Position numbers and translations under genes: made by a program | Part shown: in pieces, positions 1 through 6,709 of the stretch | How the letters are laid out: each line of letters opens with the position of its first letter | Position numbering within the stretch: position 1 is the stretch's first letter | The notes under the pieces: model-generated | The model's database searches: none | Seen by the model: the letters and a program-made list of their open reading frames with translations, nothing else | Told to the model about the DNA's origin: nothing | Origin: an uncultured Collinsella sp. | GTDB taxonomy: Bacteria; Actinomycetota; Coriobacteriia; Coriobacteriales; Coriobacteriaceae | DNA: 7,004 nucleotides | NCBI GenBank assembly: GCA_900552425.1 | Contig: URZR01000085.1 | Location: 1-7,004 of the forward strand | Direction of reading: 5' to 3'

Positions 1-1
1 G

Positions 2-604
2 CTCGACACGGGCGCCATGTATCGCGCCGTCACGTTCGCCGCGCTCGACCGCGGCATCGACCTGGACGACGAGGCGGCCATCGACGCCCTCGCCGAGCAG
101 ATCGAAATCCGCTTTACCAACGGAACTGGCGAAGACACGCGCCTGACCATTGACGGCAAGGACGCCTCGGCTGCCATTCGCACCCCGCAGGTCGACGCCA
201 ACGTGTCCAAGGTCTCGGCCTACCCGGGCGTGCGCGCGGCCATGCTCATCCATCAGCGCCGCGCCGCAGAGGACCGCGATATCGTGGCCGAGGGTCGCGA
301 CATCGGAACCGTCGTGTTCCCCAACGCGCAAGTCAAGGTCTTCCTGACCGCTGACCCGCGCGAGCGCGCCCGCCGCCGCGTGCTGCAGCGCCACCAGAAC
401 GACGCCCAGCCGCTCACCACCGAGCAGCTCGAGGCCGAGGTCGACGAGACCCTCGACGCCCTCAAACAGCGCGATAAACTCGACAGCAGCCGCGAGGTCG
501 CGCCGCTCGTTCCCGCCGAGGACGCCGTGCACGTCGACTCCACCGCCCATACCATCGACGAGGTCGTCCGCATTATCGAGGGCCTCATCAACCAAAGGAG
601 GTAG
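2..604 (+). CDS. cmk: Cytidylate kinase (CMP/dCMP kinase), 5' end cut off by the window
   Basis: Cytoplasmic nucleoside monophosphate kinase that phosphorylates CMP and dCMP with ATP, feeding CTP/dCTP pools. The reading frame is already open at base 2 with LDTGAMYR, the family's CMP-binding (L)D(S/T)GAxYR motif, so the ATG at 17 is internal. Only about 30 N-terminal residues, including the P-loop, should be missing. Further family landmarks are IRTPQV (about 176-193), EGRDIGTVVFP (290-322) and the lid/base-binding region QRDKLDSSREVAPLVPA (467-517). The 200 visible residues plus the missing P-loop match the usual length of about 220-230. The TAG stop at 602-604 overlaps the SD of plsC, three bases upstream of its ATG. 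The cmk-plsC-ispH order is, as I recall, common in Clostridia and related Gram-positives. Identification is secure. Confidence 0.96.
   Translation, partial: LDTGAMYRAVTFAALDRGIDLDDEAAIDALAEQIEIRFTNGTGEDTRLTIDGKDASAAIRTPQVDANVSKVSAYPGVRAAMLIHQRRAAEDRDIVAEGRDIGTVVFPNAQVKVFLTADPRERARRRVLQRHQNDAQPLTTEQLEAEVDETLDALKQRDKLDSSREVAPLVPAEDAVHVDSTAHTIDEVVRIIEGLINQRR
594..601 (+). promoter_or_regulatory. Ribosome binding site of plsC
   Basis: AAAGGAGG is a near-perfect anti-SD match that ends six bases before the ATG at 608. It overlaps the last codons of cmk and abuts its TAG. It fixes the plsC start and implies coupling of the two genes. Confidence 0.85.
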
Positions 605-607
605 CCC

Positions 608-1331
608 ATGCGCCTGTTTAAGCAGACGCCCGAGGACTATTACAACGCCCCCTACGCCGAGTTCCCGGCGCTCATCCGCGGTACCGTCGTCGTAGTCATG
701 GCCATCCTTTGGGCCTTCTCCAAGCTCATGTGGCGTTGGAAGGTCGAAGATGCCGATCTGCTGTTTGAGCGCCAGGACGGCCGCGGCAGCGTGGTCATCT
801 GCAACCACACCTCGATGGCCGAGCTCTTGGCCGTGGAGACGGCGCTGTTCTTTGGGGGGCGCCGCATTCGTCCCATCTTTAAGTCCGAGTTCGCCAAGAG
901 CAAGATTGTGCGCTGGGCCTTTAGCCGCGTGGGCGGCATCCCCGTGGAGCGTGGTACTGCCGATATGAAGTGCTTGCGTGCCGCCCAGCATGCGCTGCAG
1001 CGAGGACGTCCTGATCTTCCCCGAGGGTACGCGCATCCGCTCGAGCGAGATCAAGCCCGAGGTCCACGGCGGCTTTGCGCTCATCGCCCAGATGGGTAAG
1101 GCACCCGTCAACCCGCTCGCCATCTGCGGCTGGTCCGATATTACGCCTGCGGGCAAAAAGATCATGCGCCCCAAAAAGTGCTGGATCCGCGCCGGCAAGT
1201 CAATTTCGCTTTCCGACGCGCCTGCCGAGCTCAAGCGCAAGGAGCGCCTAGCCTGGTTTGAGTCCGAAGCCATGAGTCGCGTCTACGCCATGCGTGATGA
1301 CCTGTGCGCCGAGCACCCGGGCAGGTTCTAG
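608..1331 (+). CDS. plsC: 1-acyl-sn-glycerol-3-phosphate acyltransferase (PlsC family), frame broken near 1001
   Basis: Membrane-associated acyltransferase that converts lysophosphatidate to phosphatidate. The frame from ATG 608 carries a hydrophobic segment (about residues 21-42), the motif I region NHTSMAE (His67, Glu72) and GGIPVERG (motif II-like). It then loses sense after ALQ. The frame one base further on, from about 1002, continues with EDVLIFPEGTR (motif III), VNPLAICGW (motif IV-like) and a normal C terminus ending at TAG 1329-1331. The halves fit one protein of about 242 residues, the usual PlsC length. The family normally has a Gly before the EDVLIFPEGTR-type block, and the expected Arg-Gly is absent, so a loss of about five bases is more likely than a one-base insertion. 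Left unrepaired, the first frame ends at 1099 without the FPEGTR motif and would be inactive. Motif I reads HX4E rather than the usual HX4D. Substrate class is inferred from family and from the neighbours plsY and gpsA. Confidence 0.9.
998..1007 (+). other. Frame-break site in plsC
   Basis: The codons CTG CAG in the upstream frame are followed by one orphan base (1001), then GAG GAC GTC in the downstream frame. A parent reading CAG CGC GGC GAG GAC would restore the expected ALQRGEDVLIFPEGTR; five bases would then be missing, between two copies of GCG. The parental bases are inferred. Confidence 0.75.
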
Positions 1332-1339
1332 CCATGGAC

Positions 1340-1344
1340 GAGGA
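1340..1344 (+). promoter_or_regulatory. Probable ribosome binding site of ispH
   Basis: GAGGA lies four bases before the ATG at 1349. The spacing is short, but no better site precedes the alternative in-frame ATGs at 1334 and 1304. It therefore favours 1349 as the start, without excluding 1334. Confidence 0.45.
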
Positions 1345-1348
1345 AGTC

Positions 1349-2233
1349 ATGAACACCGCCGAGGCTGTGCCCGGCAAGGCAGACGCCCCCACTATCGAAA
1401 TCGCTGCCCACGCCGGCACCTGCTACGGCGTACAGCGTGCGCTCGATATGGCGCTGGCCGCTGCGCCGCAGGCAGGGGAGTGCACTCAGGTCCATACCTT
1501 GGGTCCGCTCATCCATAACCCGATCGTGGTACGCGAGCTCGCCGAGGCAGGCGTCGGTCTGGCCGACACCTTGGACGACGCCACGTCGGGCACTGTGATC
1601 ATCCGCGCCCACGGCGTGGTGCCGCAGGTTATCGATGAGGCGCGCGATCGCGGCCTGCACGTAATCGACGCCACCTGCCCCTACGTGAAGAAGGTCCACG
1701 TGGCGGCCGAGCGCCTGGTGCGCGAGGGCTACCGCGTGATCGTCGTGGGCGAGCCGGGCCACCCCGAAGTCGAGGGCATCCTGGGCCACGCCGGCGATGA
1801 CGCGCAGGTCGTGAGCTGCGCTGCCGATGCGGACGCGCTGTCGCTCAAGGGTAAAGTGGGCTTGGTTGTGCAGACCACCCAGACTGCGCAGAACTTGGCC
1901 GAGGTCGTGGCTGCTATCACCCCGCGCGTGCAGGAGCTGCGCGTGATCAACACCATCTGCGCCGCCACGAGTGAGCGTCAACAGGCAGCAGCCACACTTG
2001 CCAACCGCTGCGACTGCATGGTCATCGTGGGCGGCAAGAACTCGGGCAACACCCGCCGCCTGGCGCAGATTTGCGCAGACGCCTGCGAGCGCACGTATCA
2101 CATCGAGGAAGCTTCTGAGCTCCAAGCCGCGTGGTTTACCGACGCTCACCACATCGGCATCACCGCCGGAGCCTCCACCCCGCAAGAACACATCGAGCGC
2201 GCCGTCGAGCGCATCAAGGAGCTTTGCCGCTAA
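1349..2233 (+). CDS. ispH: 4-hydroxy-3-methylbut-2-enyl diphosphate reductase (IspH/LytB)
   Basis: Cytoplasmic iron-sulfur enzyme of the last MEP-pathway step, reducing HMBPP to IPP and DMAPP. Numbering from ATG 1349 (294 residues), the three cluster-ligating cysteines are visible: Cys25 in HAGTCYGVQRA, Cys110 in DATCPYVKKVH and Cys204 in NTICAATSERQ. Other family landmarks are LIHNP, IIRAHGVVP, the GEPGHPEV block with the catalytic-region Glu, QTTQT, VGGKNSGNT (diphosphate-binding SxN) and GITAGASTP near the C terminus. The gene is intact and of normal length (single-domain, no S1 fusion). ATG 1334, two bases after the plsC stop, is an alternative start adding five residues; ATG 1304 would overlap plsC. 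TAA 2231-2233 is two bases from the next start, consistent with an operon. The MEP pathway is the usual isoprenoid route in Actinomycetota. Identification is very secure; only the start is uncertain. Confidence 0.97.
   Translation: MNTAEAVPGKADAPTIEIAAHAGTCYGVQRALDMALAAAPQAGECTQVHTLGPLIHNPIVVRELAEAGVGLADTLDDATSGTVIIRAHGVVPQVIDEARDRGLHVIDATCPYVKKVHVAAERLVREGYRVIVVGEPGHPEVEGILGHAGDDAQVVSCAADADALSLKGKVGLVVQTTQTAQNLAEVVAAITPRVQELRVINTICAATSERQQAAATLANRCDCMVIVGGKNSGNTRRLAQICADACERTYHIEEASELQAAWFTDAHHIGITAGASTPQEHIERAVERIKELCR
2216..2221 (+). promoter_or_regulatory. Ribosome binding site candidate for the DUF512 gene
   Basis: AAGGAG lies inside the last codons of ispH, 14 bases before ATG 2236. 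The spacing is long, so initiation may depend partly on ribosomes terminating at the ispH stop two bases upstream of the ATG. Confidence 0.5.
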
Positions 2234-2235
2234 CC

Positions 2236-3670
2236 ATGGACCAGACCGTACCCGCATACGCCGCCGAGGTGGCCGATTACGGGCGCAGCCGCGACCCCGA
2301 GCCGGGTGAGGGCGCGCTCGTAAAGAACGTGCGTCCCGAATCGCCCGCGTGGGATGTGGGTATCGAGCCGGGCATGCGCGTGCTCACGGTCAACGGTGAG
2401 GCGCTCACCGACATGATCGTATGGCTCTGGGAGGCCGACGATGATACCGTCGACCTCGAGGTTTTCGACCCGCGCGACGGCACCGTCACCCCCGTCGAGC
2501 TCGACCGCTTTCCCGGCGAGGATTGGGGTTTGGAGTTCGATGGCCCCATCTTCGACGGCATGCGTACCTGCGTCAACGCCTGCGTGTTCTGCTTTATGAC
2601 CATGCTCCCCAAGGGCGGCCGCTCCACGCTCTATATTCGCGACGACGACTATCGCCTAAGCTTTTTGCAAGGCAACTTTGTCACGCTTACGAACCTCACC
2701 GACGAGGACGTGCATCCAGCGCAACATGAGTCCCATGAACGTGTCGGTCCACGCTGTGAGCCCCGACGTCCGCCGTCGTATGATGGGCCGTAACGCCCAG
2801 CGAGGCATGGACGTACTCGAGACCATCATGGCCGCCGGCATCGAGATTCACGCGCAGATCGTGTTGTGCCCCGGCATGAACGACGGCGAGGAGCTGGAAA
2901 AGACCCTGCGCTTTTGCGAGGAGCACGAGCAAATCACAAGCCTGGGCATTGTGCCGCTCGGTTTTACCAAACACCAAAACCGCTTTAGCTGGTCATACAG
3001 CGACAAGCCCGAACTGGCGCGCGAGACCATTGCCATGATCCGTCCCTACCAGGATCGTGCCTACGAACGCTTTGGCCGCCACACCTTCCAGATGAGCGAC
3101 GAGTTCTATCTGGACGCCGGCATCGATCCTCCCGAGGCAGACTTTTACGACGGCTACCCGCAGTACTACGACGGCATCGGCATGATCCGCTCGTATCTGG
3201 ACGAGACCGACGACGTGCTGGCTACCGATGCCGAGCGACTGGCCCGCGTCCGCGAGGCCATCGCCGCCCGCAGCCAGCACCTGCTGTGCCTCTCCGGCGC
3301 CAGCGCGCGCGACACCGTGGCGCGTTTTGTGGAGTCTCCACGGGGCCTTGCCGGCACCGTCACAGCCATCAAGAACCGCTACTTTGGCGGCAACGTGGAC
3401 GTGACCGGCCTCATCGTCGCGTGTGACATTCTGGAGCAGCTGCCCCGAGATCTGTCGGGGGTTATGCTCTTTGTGCCTAAGCTCATGTTCAACGCTGACG
3501 GCATGACGCTTGACGAGTATCATCGTGACGATTTACTCGCAAGCCTTACCAGTCGCGGCGCCGAGGTTCATGTGGTGTCGACCATGCCGCATGAGCTGCT
3601 CGATACCCTGGAGCACATCCTTGGCATTGTGCCTGCCGACTCTACTAATTCCGCTGACCCTACCCATTAA
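2236..3670 (+). CDS. DUF512 family PDZ/radical-SAM iron-sulfur protein, frame broken near 2713
   Basis: Function unknown; homologues are usually named DUF512 protein or putative Fe-S oxidoreductase. From ATG 2236, residues 27-79 look like a PDZ domain (VKNVRPESPAWDVGIEPGMRVLTVNGE). Then comes CVNACVFC, a Cx3Cx2C radical-SAM cluster motif (Cys112, Cys116, Cys119), and the family block RDDDYRLSFLQGNFVTLTNL. Sense is lost after TDEDV. The frame one base further on resumes with IQRNMSPMNVSVHAVSPDVR, QIVLCPGMNDGEEL, DEFYLDAG, GIGMIRSYLDE and the C-terminal VTGLIVACDILEQL region, ending at TAA 3668-3670. Rejoined, it would have about 480 residues, in the family range. Homologues have about four more residues at the junction, so a small deletion is likely. 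The residues after the third Cys read FMTMLPKG, where I recall FxDQxPKG in most homologues. The position next to der, plsY and gpsA recurs in Clostridia as I recall it. No substrate can be assigned. Confidence 0.88.
2710..2719 (+). other. Frame-break site in the DUF512 gene
   Basis: GAC GTG (2707-2712) is in the upstream frame, and ATC CAG CGC AAC from 2714 in the downstream frame, with one orphan base at 2713. The family segment between the Glu-Asp and Ser-Pro anchors is three to four residues longer, so roughly 8 or 11 bases appear lost. Eight would fit a collapse between CAT repeats. The exact size is inferred. Confidence 0.7.
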
Positions 3671-3675
3671 AGGAG
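3668..3675 (+). promoter_or_regulatory. Ribosome binding site of der, overlapping the DUF512 stop
   Basis: TAAAGGAG contains the stop of the DUF512 gene and a strong SD, five bases before ATG 3681. It sets the der start even though the reading frame is open far upstream (from 3510). Confidence 0.85.
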
Positions 3676-3680
3676 AGCAG

Positions 3681-4998
3681 ATGAAACCTATCGTCGCCGT
3701 CGTCGGACGCCCCAACGTGGGCAAGTCCACGCTCGTTAACCGCCTGGCCCAAACCTCGGACGCCATCGTCCATGAGTCCCGCGGCGTCACGCGCGATCGC
3801 TCATACCACACGGCCGATTGGAACGGCCGCGAGTTCACCATTGTCGACACGGGCGGCATCGAGCCGCTCAAGAGCGATGACGTCTTTGCCACGTCCATCC
3901 GCGACCAGGCCCTCGCCGCCGCCGAGGAAGCCGCCGTCATCCTGTTTGTGGTCGACGGCCGCACCGGCGTCACCGAGGAGGACGAGTCGGTCGCCCGCAT
4001 GCTCAAGCGCTGCGACAAGCCGGTCTTTCTACTGGTGAACAAGCTCGACAACCCCGATCGCGAAAACGACAGCATCTGGGAGTTCTATTCGCTCGGCGTC
4101 GGTGAGCCCACGCCCCTCTCGGCCCTGCATGGCCACGGCACGGGCGACCTGCTCGACGACATCGTGGCCCTGTTGCCCGAGGAGGAGGACGAGGTCGCCG
4201 ATGAGTTCCCCGACGCCCTGAACGTCGCCATCATCGGCCGCCCCAATGCCGGCAAGTCGTCGCTGTTCAACCGCATCCTGGGCGCCGACCGCTCTATCGT
4301 GTCCAACATTGCCGGCACGACGCGCGACGCCATCGACACCGTCGTGGAGCGCAACGGCAAGCACTACCGCATGGTCGACACCGCGGGTATTCGCAAGAAG
4401 AGCACCGTGTACGAGAATATCGAGTACTACTCCATGGTCCGCGGCCTGCGCGCCATCGATCGCGCCGACGTGGCGCTGCTCGTCGTCGACGCCTCCGTGG
4501 GCGTTACCGAGCAGGACCAGAAGGTCATGGGCTTGGCCATCGAGCGCGGCTGCGCGATCGTTGTGCTGCTCAACAAGTGGGATCTGCTCGACGACGACCG
4601 CAAGCGCGAGGCCTGCATGGAGACCGTCGACCGCCGTCTGGGCGTTATGGCTCCCTGGGCCCAGTACCTGCGCATCTCTGCCCTCACTGGCCGCAGCGTC
4701 GAGAAGATCTGGGCGATGGTCGACGCCGCCGAAAAGACGCACCTCGCGCCTCAACACGTTCCTCACCGACCTGCGCGAGTTCGGCCATACCGTGGTGGAC
4801 GGCAAGCGCCGCCTGCGCATGCACTACGTGACCCAGACGGGCGTCAACCCGCCGACGTTCACGTTCTTCGTCAACCATAGCGACCTGGTCAACGACACCT
4901 ACCAGCGCTACGTGGAGAACCGCATGCGCTCGACCTTCGATTTTGCCGGCACGCCCATTCGACTCTTCTTTAGGAAGAAGGAGCAAAAGGATGCATAA
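3681..4998 (+). CDS. der: Ribosome biogenesis GTPase Der (EngA), frame broken near 4746
   Basis: Tandem-domain GTPase that assists late 50S subunit assembly; essential in the bacteria tested. From ATG 3681, G domain 1 shows GRPNVGKS (residues 9-16), DTGG (56-59) and NKLD (120-123). An acidic linker (EEEDEVADE) follows. G domain 2 shows GRPNAGKS (186-193), DTAG (from 233), NKWD (298-301) and SALTGRS (from 333). After AAEKTHLA the frame breaks. One base further on, LNTFLTDL, the KH-like domain (TQTGVNPPTFTFFVNH, YVENRMR) and the basic C terminus GTPIRLFFRKKEQKDA follow, ending at TAA 4996-4998. Compared with the B. subtilis protein as I recall it, about five residues of the RVxT-type segment are missing at the junction; a 17-base loss would restore about 444 residues. 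Unrepaired, translation stops at 4878-4880 without the KH domain, which should not be viable. Its end overlaps plsY by eight bases. Confidence 0.95.
4741..4755 (+). other. Frame-break site in der, possible collapsed direct repeat
   Basis: CAC CTC (4740-4745) belongs to the G-domain frame and CGC CTC AAC from 4747 to the KH-domain frame. A single copy of ACCTCGCGC sits across the junction (4741-4749). If the parent encoded HLARISTSRLN, this 9-mer could have occurred twice 17 bases apart, and losing one copy plus the spacer gives exactly the observed sequence and frame change. The parental sequence is a reconstruction. Confidence 0.7.
4978..4983 (+). promoter_or_regulatory. Ribosome binding site of plsY inside der
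   Basis: AAGGAG lies seven bases before ATG 4991. The same purine-rich run encodes the Arg-Lys-Lys-Glu-Gln tail of Der. It selects ATG 4991 over the in-frame upstream ATG at 4943, which would lie well inside der. Confidence 0.85.
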
Positions 4999-5674
4999 TC
5001 CGATTCTGCTGACCGCCATCTGCGCCGTGGTCTCGTTCTTTATCGGAGCGATTCCGTTTGGCCTGATCCTGGGCCGCATGTTCAACCACACGGACATTCG
5101 CAAGGCGGGCTCCGGCAACATCGGCACAACCAATGCGCTGCGCGTGGCCGGCCCTAAGGTGGCCGCGCTCACGTTGTTGCTCGACTGCCTTAAGGGCGCC
5201 ATCTGCGTCCTTATCGCGCGTCCGCTCATTGCCGACTTGGGCTATGGCTTCCCCGTAAGCATCATGGCGCCCGGAGCCCCCGGCGATTGGATGCTCGGCG
5301 TCATTTGCCTAGCAGCGGTGTGGGGCCATATCTTCTCGCCCTACCTTAACTTCCACGGCGGCAAGGGTATCGCGGTTGGCCTGGGCGTCATCCTCGCCTG
5401 GTACTGGCCTATTGGCCTGTCGCTGCTCGGCATGTTTATCGTAGCCGTCGCCATCACCAAGTATGTGTCGGTGGGCTCGCTTGCCGCGGCCATCGGTCTT
5501 CCCATCGCTGCTTGCGCGGTCTTTCCGTACAGCAGCCTGGGACTTAAGTTTTGCATGGCGATGATCGGCATCACCGTGGTGTGGGCCCATCGCGCGAATA
5601 TCCAAAAGCTCATGACTGGTAAGGAGTCCAAGCTCTCGTTTACCAAGCGCGTCACCGAGCCCGACGATAAGTAG
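4991..5674 (+). CDS. plsY: Acyl-phosphate:glycerol-3-phosphate acyltransferase PlsY
   Basis: Integral membrane enzyme that transfers an acyl chain from acyl-phosphate (made by PlsX, not in this window) to sn-glycerol-3-phosphate, giving lysophosphatidate. The three family motifs are present: GSGNIGTTN (residues 40-48, usually GSGNxGATN), GHIFSPYLNFHGGKGIA with Gly-Gly-Lys-Gly at 123-126, and HRANIQKLMTGKE near the C terminus. Hydrophobic stretches at about 5-30, 55-75, 95-115, 128-155 and 160-195 fit the multi-spanning topology. At 227 residues it is slightly longer than typical (about 200-215), mostly from a loop before GHIFSPY that contains MAPGAPGDW. The start at 4991 is set by the AAGGAG site inside der; the two genes overlap by eight bases. 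The next gene, gpsA, makes its substrate. Intact, with no sign of damage. Confidence 0.96.
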   Translation: MHNPILLTAICAVVSFFIGAIPFGLILGRMFNHTDIRKAGSGNIGTTNALRVAGPKVAALTLLLDCLKGAICVLIARPLIADLGYGFPVSIMAPGAPGDWMLGVICLAAVWGHIFSPYLNFHGGKGIAVGLGVILAWYWPIGLSLLGMFIVAVAITKYVSVGSLAAAIGLPIAACAVFPYSSLGLKFCMAMIGITVVWAHRANIQKLMTGKESKLSFTKRVTEPDDK

Positions 5675-5679
5675 GAGAG
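5673..5679 (+). promoter_or_regulatory. Ribosome binding site of gpsA, overlapping the plsY stop
   Basis: AGGAGAG begins inside the plsY TAG stop. Its AGGAG core ends six bases before ATG 5684, ideal spacing that supports coupled translation. Confidence 0.8.
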
Positions 5680-5683
5680 AGTC

Positions 5684-6691
5684 ATGAATGTTGCGCTGAT
5701 TGGCTCCGGCTCCTGGGGAACCGCCGTCGCCGGCCTTGCCGCCGCGCGAGCCGAGCGCGTGACCATGTGGGCCCACAGCGAGCAGACGGCCGCCGGCATT
5801 AACGGCGAGCACCGCAACCCGCGCTATCTGGTGGGATACGAGCTGCCGGACAACGTGGTGGCAACGACCGAGCTCGCCCAGGCGCTCGACGGTGCCGATG
5901 CGATCATCTTTGCCGTGCCCTCCACGCACTTGCGCGACGTGTGCCATCAGGCGGCGCCGTTCATCGCGGACGACGCCCCAGTGCTCTGCCTCACCAAGGG
6001 CATCGAGCCCGAGTCTGGCCTGCTCATGAGCGAGGTCATCGCCAGCGAGATCGGCAACGAGACGCGTGTGGCGGCGCTTTCGGGCCCCAACCATGCCGAG
6101 GAAATCTGCCGCGGCGGGCTTTCGGCCGCCGTCATCGCCAGCAAAGACCAACAGGTAGGGGAGACCTTCAAGGACCTGCTCCTGTCCACGGCTTTTCGCA
6201 TCTATCTGTCGCAGGACATGACGGGTGTCGAGGTCTGCGGCGCCATGAAAAATGTCATCGCCATCGTGTGCGGCATCTCCGCCGGCTCGGGCGCGGGCGA
6301 CAACACGCTCGCCCTCATCATGACGCGCGGTCTGGCCGAAATCAGCCGCCTGGTGCACGCCCGCGGCGGCCAGGCCATGACCTGCATGGGGCTTGCCGGC
6401 ATGGGTGACCTCATCGCCACCTGCACCTCGGAGCATTCGCGCAACCGCACCTTTGGCTACGAGTTTGCCCACGGCGTGTCGCTCGACGAGTACCAGGCGC
6501 GCACGCATATGGTGGTCGAGGGCGCCGTCGCGGCCCGCAGCGTCAGCGAGCTCGCCCGTTCACTGGGCGTAGACATTCCGCTCACCTTTGCCGTGGAGCA
6601 AACGCTCTACAACGGTATTACTTTGGATAGGGCGCTCGAGATTCTTACCGATCGCGTCCCCTCTCAAGAGTTCTACGGACTCACCGACTAG
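5684..6691 (+). CDS. gpsA: NAD(P)+-dependent glycerol-3-phosphate dehydrogenase GpsA
   Basis: Cytoplasmic dehydrogenase that reduces dihydroxyacetone phosphate to sn-glycerol-3-phosphate, the backbone of phospholipids. The 335-residue length is normal. The N terminus is a Rossmann fold with GSGSWGTA (GxGxxG at residues 7-12). Then come AVPSTHLRDV, LTKGIE (Lys105), the family block ALSGPNHAEEI, and CGAMKNVIAI with the catalytic Lys189. The C-terminal helical domain has GDNTLALIMTRGLAEI, GLAGMGDLIATCTSEHSRNRTFG and VVEGAVAARSV. The sequence reads through without gaps or breaks. ATG 5684 has a strong SD overlapping the plsY stop, nine bases upstream. Placement directly after plsY means substrate producer and consumer are co-translated. 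The TAG stop is at 6689-6691. Function is secure; NADH versus NADPH preference cannot be read from the sequence. Confidence 0.97.
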   Translation: MNVALIGSGSWGTAVAGLAAARAERVTMWAHSEQTAAGINGEHRNPRYLVGYELPDNVVATTELAQALDGADAIIFAVPSTHLRDVCHQAAPFIADDAPVLCLTKGIEPESGLLMSEVIASEIGNETRVAALSGPNHAEEICRGGLSAAVIASKDQQVGETFKDLLLSTAFRIYLSQDMTGVEVCGAMKNVIAIVCGISAGSGAGDNTLALIMTRGLAEISRLVHARGGQAMTCMGLAGMGDLIATCTSEHSRNRTFGYEFAHGVSLDEYQARTHMVVEGAVAARSVSELARSLGVDIPLTFAVEQTLYNGITLDRALEILTDRVPSQEFYGLTD

Positions 6692-6694
6692 CGC

Positions 6695-6701
6695 AGAAAG
6701 G
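6695..6701 (+). promoter_or_regulatory. Ribosome binding site of rpe
   Basis: AGAAAGG is a partial SD, eight bases before ATG 6710, in the 18-base gap after gpsA. It is weaker than the other sites in the window. The gap holds no hairpin or T-run that would suggest a terminator. Confidence 0.55.
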
Positions 6702-6709
6702 CTACTACC

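Noticed and set aside
1328..2257. A 309-codon open frame on the minus strand opposite ispH
   Set aside because: It is the complement of a fully convincing ispH in GC-rich DNA. Its translation is low-complexity in His, Asp, Ala and Gly and shows no recognisable motif.
1002..2711. The 8-mer GAGGACGT next to two of the three breaks (1002-1009 and 2704-2711) as a shared deletion signal
   Set aside because: It follows the break in plsC but precedes it in the DUF512 gene, is absent from the der break, and simply encodes Glu-Asp-Val with common codons.
998..4755. Programmed +1 ribosomal frameshifting or translational bypassing to rescue plsC, the DUF512 gene and der
   Set aside because: No prfB-like slippery codon plus in-frame stop, no stimulatory SD and no evident take-off/landing codon pair is seen at the three sites. 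Conserved residues are missing at each junction, which frameshifting alone would not restore, and these genes are not known to use recoding.
4029..4820. A 263-codon open frame on the minus strand opposite der
   Set aside because: Same shadow effect. The plus strand carries tandem G-domain motifs in frame, and the antisense product has no family resemblance.
5309..6508. A 399-codon open frame on the minus strand opposite plsY and gpsA
   Set aside because: It spans two well-identified plus-strand genes, has no protein motif or SD, and is rich in Gly, Ala, His and Arg as expected from an antisense shadow in high-GC codons.
6692..6709. A possible terminator or promoter between gpsA and rpe
   Set aside because: The 18-base gap has no inverted repeat, T-run or -10-like element; it contains only a weak SD.
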